NCBI GenBank assembly: GCA_025352795.1
Contig: JANXSF010000007.1
Location: 62,001-126,000 of the forward strand
Reading direction: 5' to 3'
Source: Acidobacteriota bacterium
GTDB lineage: Bacteria; Acidobacteriota; Terriglobia; Bryobacterales; Bryobacteraceae
Length of the DNA: 64,000 nt
In this document: positions 16,399 through 25,500 of the stretch, piece by piece
How the letters are laid out: the number at the start of each line of letters is the position of its first letter
Position numbering within the stretch: position 1 is the stretch's first letter
Notes under the pieces: model-generated
What the model was told of the DNA's origin: nothing
The model's database searches: none
The model's input: only the letters and a program-made list of their open reading frames with translations
Translations under genes and position numbers: made by a program

Positions 16399-17445
16399 AT
16401 GAATTCTAACGTCCGTTATTGGCTTCTGCCTTGTCTTGCTCTGTGGCTGACAAGTTGCGGCGCACCTCCCGTTGTTTTGGAAAAGCCGACTGGGTACCGC
16501 ATCTACGTGACCAACGAAAGTTCTGGCGATCTCAGCGTCATTGATTCCAACACGTTTGAAGTTACCTCCACCATTCCCCTGGGTAAACGACCGCGGGGAA
16601 TCCACGCCAGTCCCGATGGCCGCACCATTTACGTGGCCCTCAGCGGAACGCCCCCAGCGCCCCCAGGCGTGGATGAAAGCACGCTACCGCCGCCCGATAA
16701 ATCAGCCGACGGCATCGGCATTTTCGATGTGCAATCGAACAAGCTGGTGAAGATAATTCAAGGTGGTTCCGATCCCGAAAATTTTGATATCAGCGCCGAT
16801 GGCAAAACATTGTTTGTCAGCAATGAAGATGCTTCCGGAGTCAGTTTCATTGATCTGGCATCGGCAAAAGTTACCCATACCATCAAGACCGGTGCCGAAC
16901 CGGAAGGCGTTAAACTTACTCCCAATGGCAAACAGGTTTGGGTAACTTCCGAGGAAGAATCCAGCGTTGGTGTGGTGGATATCGCATCGGCCAAGTTAGT
17001 TAAGAAAATTAAAGTAGGCCGCCGCCCTCGCACCATCGCATTCCTTCCCGGAGGCGCCCAGGCTTACGTAAATGCTGAAAATGACGGCACGGTAGTGCTG
17101 GTGGATACGGTCAGTCAGGAAGTCATTACGACCATTAAGATAGGCGAGGCGGGTGTCAGTAAACCAATGGGCCTATTACTTTCACCGGATAGTTCTATGT
17201 TGTATGTCACCACTGGCAGAGGGCATCAGGTTTCCGCCATTGACACTAAGTCAAACGAGGTCAAGTCCTGGGTGGAGGTAGGCGGCAGGCCTTGGGGTCT
17301 GGCGCTGTCCCCGGATGGCAAAACCCTGATCACGGCCAACGGGCCAAATAATGAGATCGCCATTGTGGATTTAGGGACAATGACCCTCAGCCGGAAGATC
17401 AAGTGCAGCGGCAGCCCTTGGGGCGTCGTGGCCTTGGCTAAATAA
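16399..17445 (+). CDS. YVTN-family beta-propeller lipoprotein
   Basis: A 348-residue protein with a lipoprotein signal (LTSC20). The body is made of about seven repeats of roughly 40 residues with the YVTN hallmark, such as RIYVTNESSGDLSVIDSNTFEV and LFVSNEDASGVSFIDLASAKV. These propellers are usually extracytoplasmic and mediate protein or cofactor binding; several neighbour methylamine or quinoprotein pathways. The ATG at 16399 follows the cupredoxin stop by five bases; a longer frame upstream would overlap that gene without supplying a signal peptide. It ends the redox operon; the TadE gene follows after a gap of about 50 bases. Confidence 0.88.
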   Translation: MNSNVRYWLLPCLALWLTSCGAPPVVLEKPTGYRIYVTNESSGDLSVIDSNTFEVTSTIPLGKRPRGIHASPDGRTIYVALSGTPPAPPGVDESTLPPPDKSADGIGIFDVQSNKLVKIIQGGSDPENFDISADGKTLFVSNEDASGVSFIDLASAKVTHTIKTGAEPEGVKLTPNGKQVWVTSEEESSVGVVDIASAKLVKKIKVGRRPRTIAFLPGGAQAYVNAENDGTVVLVDTVSQEVITTIKIGEAGVSKPMGLLLSPDSSMLYVTTGRGHQVSAIDTKSNEVKSWVEVGGRPWGLALSPDGKTLITANGPNNEIAIVDLGTMTLSRKIKCSGSPWGVVALAK

Positions 17446-17496
17446 CTTCTACATTTTCCTCTAATACAATTGCTGGCAGCGCCGATATGGCTGACA

Positions 17497-18006
17497 ATGG
17501 CCCGCTGCCCACAACATCCCCTGAGAAAAAATAACAGGAGTGGTGCCACTCTTATAGAAATGGCGATGATCTTGCTGCCATTGATCGCCTTTGTCGGCGC
17601 CACTTTTGATTTTGCGGTGGCCATCACCATGCAAAATACAATGCAATATGCCGTTCGCCAAGGGGTACGCTACGCCGTTACCAGTCAAACCATGACGGGT
17701 ATGAATCACGATGCGTCCATCAAATCGACTGTTGTGCTGAACGCCATGGGCATGATGAACCTGCTCATCCCCGCCAATTCAGACATCAATATCTATATTT
17801 CAATCAACTACTATGACCCACTAACGTTAACTTTAATGACCGGTTCCGGTAGTAATCGCGGTGGTAATATCTGTCAAGTTTCGGTTACGAATCTTTCCTA
17901 TAAGTGGATGGTTCCGCTGCTTCGCGGTGCCGGATCCCTACCCATTCTCGCTTCCTCTGCTGACATTATGGAGGCGTCGCCCAATGGCACTCCACCCACC
18001 CGGTAG
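17497..18006 (+). CDS. TadE-like pseudopilin/assembly protein
   Basis: A 169-residue protein with the TadE pattern: a short basic N-terminus (RKNNRSG), the conserved Ala-Thr-Leu-Ile-Glu step (GATLIEMAM) beginning one long hydrophobic helix, then a small extracytoplasmic domain. TadE-family proteins are minor components of Tad/Flp pilus secretion systems. The ATG at 17497 gives the normal basic leader. It overlaps the next TadE-like gene by 23 bases in another frame. No Flp pilin, TadA ATPase or prepilin peptidase is nearby, so the E-E-G set is separated from its machinery or works differently. Confidence 0.8.
   Translation: MARCPQHPLRKNNRSGATLIEMAMILLPLIAFVGATFDFAVAITMQNTMQYAVRQGVRYAVTSQTMTGMNHDASIKSTVVLNAMGMMNLLIPANSDINIYISINYYDPLTLTLMTGSGSNRGGNICQVSVTNLSYKWMVPLLRGAGSLPILASSADIMEASPNGTPPTR
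17970..17974 (+). promoter_or_regulatory. Shine-Dalgarno site for the second TadE gene
   Basis: GGAGG lies within the end of the first TadE gene, nine bases before the ATG at 17984. It supports that internal start over the longer open frame beginning at 17861. Confidence 0.6.
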
Positions 18007-18619
18007 CACGAGCCATAACCAGCGACGAAAGGGAACTGCCCTGATTGAATTCGCGATTGTCATGACTATGCTAATCCCCATGTTTTTCGGCATGGTGATT
18101 TTTGGAATCTCTGCTGGACGTGCAATTCAGGCGACGCAATTCACTAGAGATATGGGCCATATGTATGCCATGGGAGTCGATTTTTCCACTACACCAAGTC
18201 AATCGCTGATGACCAATTTGGCCCAAAATCTGGACGTCTCCTCCACTGGAAGCGGCGTGGTGGTTTTTTCGCAAATCAAAAAAGTGTATCAGTCCGATTG
18301 CGACGCCCAGACCATGAGCACTTGCCCAAATTTGAATGCGTTTGTCTTTGTGCAGCGGCTGGTGAAGGGGAACTCGTCAGCCCGTGCCAGCAACTACGGG
18401 ACGCCCCCGTCCAATTACATTAATTCTCAGGGCAATATCGCTCCTCCAGATTATTTGGTGCAATCGTCGTTGGTCGCAACCGGCACCAGCGTCCTGCCCA
18501 TTGTTCCGGCTGGCAATTCAGTTTGGGTAGTGGAATCCTACTTCGGAATTCCTGGACTTGCGTTTCTTTCGTCCGTCGGTATTCCTATGACTGGAGTCTA
18601 TTCTGTCAGTTATTTCTAA
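17984..18619 (+). CDS. TadE-like protein, second copy
   Basis: A 211-residue protein with the same design as its upstream neighbour: basic leader (SHNQRRKG), TALIEFAIVMTML as the start of a long membrane helix, then an extracytoplasmic domain of about 160 residues. It begins inside the previous gene, with a GGAGG nine bases upstream. A cysteine pair (SDCDAQTMSTC) may form a disulfide in the periplasm. Translational coupling of the TadE-TadE-TadG trio is likely. The exact role in the Tad system is not resolved for this family. Confidence 0.8.
   Translation: MALHPPGSTSHNQRRKGTALIEFAIVMTMLIPMFFGMVIFGISAGRAIQATQFTRDMGHMYAMGVDFSTTPSQSLMTNLAQNLDVSSTGSGVVVFSQIKKVYQSDCDAQTMSTCPNLNAFVFVQRLVKGNSSARASNYGTPPSNYINSQGNIAPPDYLVQSSLVATGTSVLPIVPAGNSVWVVESYFGIPGLAFLSSVGIPMTGVYSVSYF
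18593..18596 (+). promoter_or_regulatory. Candidate Shine-Dalgarno for a CTG start of TadG
   Basis: GGAG lies six bases before the in-frame CTG at 18603, inside the end of the preceding TadE gene. It is the only plausible ribosome-binding site upstream of the conserved TadG membrane anchor. Confidence 0.35.
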
Positions 18620-20066
18620 CCTTCTTTCACCGGACACTGGCAGTTGGCGCAAAAAGTCCCCCTGTCTACCCTACAAACCGCGTTTTGCTGCAAACCAACG
18701 CGGCGTCGCTATTTTTATCTTCTCTCTCTGTCTGGTGGCCCTTGTTCCAGTGCTGGGATTAGCGGTCGACGTCACCCTTATCTATCTGGCGCAATCGAAA
18801 CTCTCGGCAGCAACGGATGCGGCGGTATTGGCAGCGGCTCGCGGATTAAGTCGTGGGGCCGATTCTTCCGCCCAGCAGTCCAGTGCCACTTCCACTGCTA
18901 CCAATTACGTTGCAGCCAACTTCCCCTCAGGGTTTCTCGGAAGTAGTGGATTAACCTCTACCACCACCATCACCACCCAGTCTAACCAGCGCACCGTAGA
19001 TACCAACACTGCAGTCACTTTACCGTTGATGTTCATGCGATGGGTAGGCCCTTCCACCACCACTGTAAAAGCATACGCCACGGCTACTCGAAAGGATGTC
19101 AACGTAATGCTGGTGCTGGATCGGTCTGGCTCGCTGACACTCAGCAGTTCCTGCACTCCAATGAAGGCAGCCGCCACGGCATTCATCGGTCAGTTTGCAG
19201 CCACTCGGGATAACGTAGGGCTGCTCACTTTTGCCACTGGGTATCGCATTGATTCTCCACTGTCAACCAACTTTCTCTCTGGATCGCCCACCCTTACTAC
19301 GATCATCAGCAACATTACTTGCACCGGGGCAACCAATAGCGCAACTGCGCTTTCCAAAGCCTATGCAGCTCTGGCTACCTTAAATCAACCGGCTGCTCTC
19401 AACGTTATTCTCTTTTTCACGGACGGCCAGCCAACCCACATTACAGCCCAGAACTGGATTCCGCTCACCAGCTCCTGCTCCAATAAAAATGCTTGGATTC
19501 CCGGTGTCATCGGAGGAGGATTCAACATCAGCACTTGGCCCTATACACCCTCTGGGGTCAGCGGCTTGTACAACTGGAATTCCGGACCTCAACCTCTGGC
19601 TGCTGATAATACGGTGATCGTCAATAGCGGCTGTGCTTTCAATTCCAGTGTCTGGAATGTTGACAGCGATGTGGAAACCGTGAAGAGCACCGATAATTGG
19701 GGAAATGCCATCAATAACAATTACACGAGTGTGAGTTACGACGGTTTGGGCAACGTCAACTTTACATCGCAAAACATGATGAACATCGCCACTAACGCAA
19801 CTTATTCCGCTGCAAAAACCATTCAGCAAGGGGGGAATAGCATCGCCGGGAATTCCTTGGCCAAGGTGTATATTTTCAGCATTGGATTGGGAAATGCCGG
19901 CTTCCCTCCCAATACCAATCTGCTCAAAGATGTTAGTAACGATCCTACCGCTCCAAATTTCAACGCCACCTACCCTGCCGGATATTACGTTGCTGCACCC
20001 ACTGCCGCCGATCTCAACCCCGCCTTTCAACGGGTTGCTTCGGAAGTCTTACGCCTATCGCGCTAG
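18603..20066 (+). CDS. TadG-like protein with von Willebrand factor A domain
   Basis: The N-terminus is a Tad-type anchor (QRGVAIFIFSLCLVAL, then VLGLAVDVTLIYL), followed by a pilin-like helix and a large VWA domain with MIDAS motif DRSGS and a second metal-loop region (FFTDGQPT). The first ordinary start, GTG at 18735, would cut the membrane helix in half. The frame upstream is open to a stop at 18588 and encodes the missing part, but has no ATG, GTG or TTG. A CTG at 18603, six bases after GGAG (18593-18596), is proposed, giving 487 residues. The stop is one base from the convergent GH51 remnant. The boundary is uncertain. Confidence 0.75.
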   Translation: MSVISNLLSPDTGSWRKKSPCLPYKPRFAANQRGVAIFIFSLCLVALVPVLGLAVDVTLIYLAQSKLSAATDAAVLAAARGLSRGADSSAQQSSATSTATNYVAANFPSGFLGSSGLTSTTTITTQSNQRTVDTNTAVTLPLMFMRWVGPSTTTVKAYATATRKDVNVMLVLDRSGSLTLSSSCTPMKAAATAFIGQFAATRDNVGLLTFATGYRIDSPLSTNFLSGSPTLTTIISNITCTGATNSATALSKAYAALATLNQPAALNVILFFTDGQPTHITAQNWIPLTSSCSNKNAWIPGVIGGGFNISTWPYTPSGVSGLYNWNSGPQPLAADNTVIVNSGCAFNSSVWNVDSDVETVKSTDNWGNAINNNYTSVSYDGLGNVNFTSQNMMNIATNATYSAAKTIQQGGNSIAGNSLAKVYIFSIGLGNAGFPPNTNLLKDVSNDPTAPNFNATYPAGYYVAAPTAADLNPAFQRVASEVLRLSR

Positions 20067-20067
20067 G

Positions 20068-21596
20068 TCAACGCTTCACTTTTAACCGCAAAATAGTCAA
20101 CGAACTCTTGGGGAACGTGTAGCTGGCACTGCCTTGCGCCATTGCCAAATTCACCATTTTGATGCGTGGTCGCACCTTGGTATCGTCACCAAAAGTGTGC
20201 GTCGCCTTTAAATCAGGGTGATTCATTTCCCACACCTGGACTTGCGATTCCAACTGGCCATTTTCAATGTTGGTAGCCATATCCATTTTCTCGCTACGAT
20301 TCAAAACGTTTAAATACACGTAGCCCGATTTCGCATCGTAAGTGGCTGAAGTATCCAAGTAGTTCAGCTTCGGTTTATTGGCCACTTGATAAGTTGGCGA
20401 AGATACCCACAGGTCAATCGATTGATTGCCTTTTTGCTTGGCATATTCCGCAATCGGGAAATAAATTGGCTGCATGGAAAAGACCCTTTTCATTGGTGAA
20501 AATCGGCGCAATCACGTTCACAATCTGCGCTAAATTAGCCATCTTCACGCTGTTGGCATGGCGAAAAAAAGAATTGAAGCCATCCCCATGGCCAGGGCAT
20601 CCTCATAGTTATAGATCTCTTTCAAGCCCGTCTTACCAGTGGCCAATTCGCTGTTTCCGCGAGCTCTGTACCAGACATTCCATTCGTCGTAGGCAATGGC
20701 AATTGGACGAGGATTCGCTTGGCCCGATTGTGCCGCCTTAATCAGCCCTTCCACCACTTCAATTCGATGATCCATGTCAGCCGACGCGGAAAGAAACTCC
20801 TCAAACTTATTCGTTCGATTGCCAATGTAAGTGTGCAACGAAATATAGTCGATCTCGTCCCGCATCCCATCCAGTATTTTGCGATTCCAGCCGATCCAAT
20901 CCCAACCGGAGCGAAAGTTGCTCGATCTCGATGCAATCAATTTGATCGATGGGTCCACACGCCGCATGGCCTTTGCCGCTTCTAGCGCAAACTTCACATA
21001 ATCTTCAGCGTTCTTGTGACCCAGTTGCCAGGGGCCGTCCAGTTCATTGCCCAAGCCCCAATATTTCACGTTATACGGCTTATCCCGACCATTTTTGCGA
21101 CGTTGCTGCGCCCAATAGGCATCGCGGGATTCGTTGGTATATTCCACCCATTGCCGTGCTTCTTCCACAGTTCCCAACCCGGCGTTGATGCAGACATACG
21201 GTTCAATACCGAGTTTTTCGGCATATTGCAGGAAGTCGTCCGTGCCAAATGTGTTTGGCTCAAGCGCCCCCCATGCCCCTTCTGGCCGCACTGGACGTTG
21301 GTTGCGCGGACCAATGCCATCTTTCCAGTTGTAGCCCGAAACAAAGTTGACAGAGTCACATTCATACCCTTGATGGCTTCCATCACATCTTTGCGATACC
21401 CGTTCGCATCGGCCAGAGGACTCCCCGGTTCGTAGATGCCGCCATAAATACAACGGCCAAGGTGCTCAGCAAAATTGCCAAAAATGTGTGGGTGCAGTTC
21501 ACCGATAGTTCGGTCGATGTCAATCTTAATGCGCGCCGGGGTTTGCGCCAAGCCGAGTGCGGCAAAGGCGAGTAAAACAGGAATTGTTTTGAACAT
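20068..21596 (-). pseudogene. GH51 alpha-L-arabinofuranosidase, disrupted
   Basis: Joined across three frame changes, this is a full-length (about 510 codons) GH51 enzyme with signal peptide, [11 protein letters not shown], the acid/base Glu in [12 protein letters not shown] and the nucleophile Glu in YDEWNVWY. Near 21349 the coding frame shifts and the conserved LRYPGG segment before NFVSGYNW is missing, about 16 bases lost. Near 20576 one base is lost ahead of [12 protein letters not shown], and near 20478 one base is gained before [13 protein letters not shown], restoring frame. It would release arabinose from plant polysaccharides if intact. It lies three bases after the RNase III-like gene. 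Confidence 0.85.
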
Positions 21597-21599
21597 CAG

Positions 21600-21926
21600 T
21601 CATATTGTATTTGCTTCCGTGCGCGTTGCGCACTTGCGGGCACGTTTGGCTTCCTGCCGCAAAAATAGCGGAATGATCTTTTCGTCAATCCAGGCAAAGG
21701 CTGCTTCCAAACCCCGGTCTTGATACACACGGCCCAATTCTGCTTCCACTTCACTCGGGTCCCCAAGCGCACTCAGGAAGTGATTGGATGTCATTCGGAT
21801 GGATTTCTGTCCATCCACGCGGCCCGATTCGCGCAGGATTCGTGCTCGCACATACAGCGATAAGACAGCATCTCCAATCCAAGCTTCCTGTAAGATTCGT
21901 TCCCGCGCAGGGATTCTGTTAGGCAT
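21600..21926 (-). CDS. Short RNase III-domain protein (Mini-III-like)
   Basis: A 108-residue protein with the RNase III fold core only. WIGDAVLSLYVRARIL corresponds to the family signature around LGDAVL, and EAELGRVYQDRGLEAA matches the C-terminal metal-site region. There is no double-stranded-RNA-binding domain. The first signature Glu (normally before LGD) is replaced, so the metal site may be incomplete. Mini-III enzymes trim 23S rRNA ends; this one is shorter than the usual 130 or so residues and could instead be a structural homologue. It is directly upstream of the broken GH51 gene. Confidence 0.55.
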   Translation of the reverse strand: MPNRIPARERILQEAWIGDAVLSLYVRARILRESGRVDGQKSIRMTSNHFLSALGDPSEVEAELGRVYQDRGLEAAFAWIDEKIIPLFLRQEAKRARKCATRTEANTI

Positions 21927-21973
21927 TTCTTGCAGGATAACCCAGCCCGAAGTTACCGTGGAAGCGTCAGTTT

Positions 21974-22386
21974 TTAACTGTGTGTTGGGGCTTCACAGTT
22001 GATCAACCATTTGACGCCAAACTTGTCGGTCAGAATCCCGAATGCTTCCGCCCAGTAGGTCTTTTCCAAGTGCATGATCACTGAACCGTCCTTGGCGAGG
22101 ATCTCAAAGATTTGTTTAGCACGCGCCGGATCATCCAGTCCAATGGTCAAGCTGATGTTGCCACTGCCCCCGTGGTATCCAGCCTTGGGGCGTCGCACAT
22201 CATGATCGTCGAATGTCCTATTTTGATGGTGCAGTGCATGATGTTTTCCGCCGGTCCCATATCGGACATAGGGGATTCACCGACGGTCTGAGTGAAAAGC
22301 ACTTCGGCATCCAGCGCACTCTGGTAGAACTCGATTGCTTGCCGACAATTTCCTTGAAATTCGATGTACCGATGGACTTCCAGCAT
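21974..22386 (-). pseudogene. PhnB-type VOC/glyoxalase protein, frameshifted
   Basis: Two overlapping frames together encode one PhnB-like protein of about 137 residues: YIEFQGNCRQAIEFYQSAL and HCTIKIGHSTIMMCDAP in the first, then KAGYHGGSGNISLTIGLDD and the family end KFGVKWLINCE in the second. One C is missing from a C-run at about 22187-22190 (minus strand); adding it restores CDAPKAGYHGG. The start at 22386 is the second of two adjacent ATGs, seven bases from AGGAG. It is either a recent pseudogene or a sequencing error in a homopolymer. Metal-binding VOC enzymes of this subgroup have no agreed substrate. Confidence 0.75.
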
Positions 22387-22508
22387 CATTTCTCTCCTAT
22401 GAACGAAGTGCAGACTGCGGTCCTGCTGAGCGAGTTGAAAACGCAATTCTGGAACTCAGAACCAAGGACAGCCTGTGATTCACCACGCTGCCCTAAATTA
22501 CTCACCCA

Positions 22509-25500
22509 CTAAAATATGAACCGCAAACTCAACTGCAATCGCCGTGCATAATTGCTCATAGTCGATGCGCTGATTTGCCCGAAGCCAGTGTCCTTCACAC
22601 TCTGTGCCGCCGTCACCGTCATATTCGGATTCGGAAAGAATGGATGGTTGGCAGCGTTCAGTGCCTCTGCCCGGAATTCAATATTCTTGCCTTCACTAAT
22701 CCGGGTGCTTGATTAACGCCACGTCGATGTTGTTCTGTCTCGGTCCACGAAGTGTCGGGATGCGCAGTGGCCATGTCCGAACCTGATTCCCTAGCAACTG
22801 CTTCGCCGATGCGGTCTCGAAATTTGCCACGTTGAACCAATGTTCCGGAGTTCGTTGATCGGCAGGCAATTTGATGTCTGCCGGATTGCCGTTGTAAATC
22901 ACGTTGCCCCAGGGAAGTGCGAATCCACTTTGGATACTATAAATACCGGAAACTTCCCATCCGCCAACAAGGCGTGAGACGAACCCATTGGCGTTGGGCA
23001 GAAACGCCCGACCCTTGCCGAAAGGTAGTGCCCAAACACTGCTCACGTTGATGCGGTGTGGCGCATCGGCATCGGAAATTTCGCGTACCGGTGCTAGATC
23101 TGCTGCATTCAGAAGATTCACCGCTTGCATCCACTTCTGCATCGTGTAGCTTCCTTGCACAGTGAATCCTTTTACGAAGCGCTTGGATGCGGTGAACTGA
23201 AAGCTGTGATACCAGCTATACCCAGTATTTTCGGATGAGTTAATGGCGCTAGCTCCAAATGCCGGAAAAGGTGAAAGCAGGGTCTGGCGCGAAGTGCTGG
23301 TGCCCGTATAAATACCCTGGCTATTGCCCGGAACTAAATTGTAAAGCGGGTTGGCGATGCTGGCCGTCAACAGGTTGTTGTTCACATCGTCACGAGTCTT
23401 CAACGTGCTCAAATACTGCAATGGCAAAGTGTTGATGTTGCGCGTGACTGCAATGTGGTTGGTCTTGTTTCCAATGTAATTTGCTTCCAGCAGGAAGCTG
23501 CGGAATTCGCGTTGCAGGCTGGCTTCCCAACGCATGGTCACCGGAAGTTTTGGATTCTGATTGAAGTAGGAAAAGCCTTGTCCCAAGAAAGTCTGCGGAC
23601 CGGCGGCAGCACCCACGGCTTCAGCTACTCCATTGGGGAATGGATTGGCCAGGCTGCTGATGAAGTTCAATCCATTGTTGGTGGTCAACACCATGTTCGT
23701 GTTTTGCGTGAAACCATTCTGCAGGACGTCTCCACGACGCTCGCCTAAAAAGCCAGCAAATATGCCGAATCCAGAACGCAGCACGGTTTTTTCATTCAGT
23801 CGATAAGCAATGCCGAAGCGCGGCATGAAGACATTTTTTGGCGTATTGTACAGGTTGCCATTGTTGCCGTTGAGCCCGGCGAACGTCATGGCACCGTTGA
23901 GAGCAAGAGCAGTGGGAGGCAGTTGTGGGAATCCACCAGCAATGTTCGGATAAGTGCTCGCGTAGGCAGCCTGTGCCGCCGCTGAGATGGGTTGCTTGTA
24001 AGTGGGATCAAAACCAAGCGTGCTGCGATTGAAACGTTCGTGCAAAGGTGTTTCCACCTCATAGCGCATTCCTAAATTCAGCGTCAGTCTGGGCGTCACC
24101 TTCCAATCGTCTTGCGCAAAGAATCCCCACGAACCAGACTGTTCCACATAGTCGGACTGGCGAGTGATGCTGCCTGAGTCGGGCAAACCCAACAATAATG
24201 CTGCTACCGATTGGCCGATGCCACCAGACGATCCGGCTGCGTTATCCAGCGGGCCTTTGGTCCAGGTGGAACCGAATGTAAATTGCCCTGTCTGTTGATT
24301 GCTCTTGAACTGATCTGTTTCCTGATACACACGGTATTCAAAACCGGTCCGAAGAGAATGGACGCCAGCCGACTTGCTCAGCGTAGATGCCACTGTGTGA
24401 TTCATCACCGGGCGGTTTTCATTCGTCGACCCGTTGCTGATATAGCCGGTCAGATTGATTCGCGGGAATCGCACCTGATCTTTCGGAACCTGGCCAATGT
24501 ATTGCGCGGAGAGACCCAAAGATGCCAGGTCAAATCCGATTGCTGATGCCGGCTGGTCTGAGCCGCGGATAAATCGGTTATAGCTGTATCGCGAATTCAA
24601 AACCATGGTGGGCGATAACGTGGCCACATGATCAAAAGCCGATGTCTTTGAGATGAAATAGAATTGGGTGCCCACAAACGGATTGTCGAAATAGTTGTTA
24701 TAGGTGCTATGGCGGTCGTAGGCGCTGTAGCGAACAAAGAAGCGCTGCTTCTGCCCCAGGTTTTGATCCACACGAGTGGTGTGGTTGTAATACTTGGCTA
24801 TTTCCGCAGTGCTTGCGTCCTGATAGTTCGCCAGGCCAAGGGGATCGCCAGGCGTCTTTTCCGCAGTGGGGTAGAAGCCGAGGATCGCCGAACCAACCTT
24901 ATCAAAGCGGCTGGGGGGAATCTTGTTACCCGGAAACGCAGTCTGCTGGAAACGTCCGCCCGCAACGGCTACGCGAGTTGCCGGATCGTAAATCATGTAT
25001 TGAGCGCCACCGGCCAATAGCGATGAGAAATCACCGTTATGCATGGCCGGGGTGGGAACCGTGTTGCTGGTATCGTCATGACGCGGGCGGGAATCGCGAA
25101 TGCCTTCATAGCCGAAAAGGAAGAAGGTTTTGTTCTTTCCGTTGTAGAGTTTCGGAATGGTCACCGGACCGCTGAAAGAGCCACCCCAGCGGTTAAACAA
25201 AAAGTCAGGACGAGGCGTGCCCGCCTTGTTCAGAAAGAAATCGTTGGCCCAAAAACCGGGTCGTTGAAAAGAATAGTTGATGCTGCCATGAAAACTATTG
25301 GTGCCACTCTTAATGCTGATATTAGTGACGCCGCCTTGAGTCTGTCCAAACTGTGCGTCAAAGGTGTTGGTTTGTACCTTGAACTCCTGCACAATATCGG
25401 TGGGAGGCACATACGACGCAGTTACTTCGTTAGCGTTCGCAGTTGCCGTGGTGGGCGCGCCGTCAATGGTAATATCGTTTAAATTACCGCGTGTTCCGCC

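Noticed and set aside
20545-20580. Programmed ribosomal frameshift at a run of seven T in the GH51 gene
   Set aside because: The gene carries two other lesions, including a 16-base loss that removes a conserved block, so decay or error explains it better.
25039-25482. Long plus-strand frames within the 22.5-26.0 kb region
   Set aside because: They are antisense to the Oar receptor coding sequence and have no recognisable domain or start signal.
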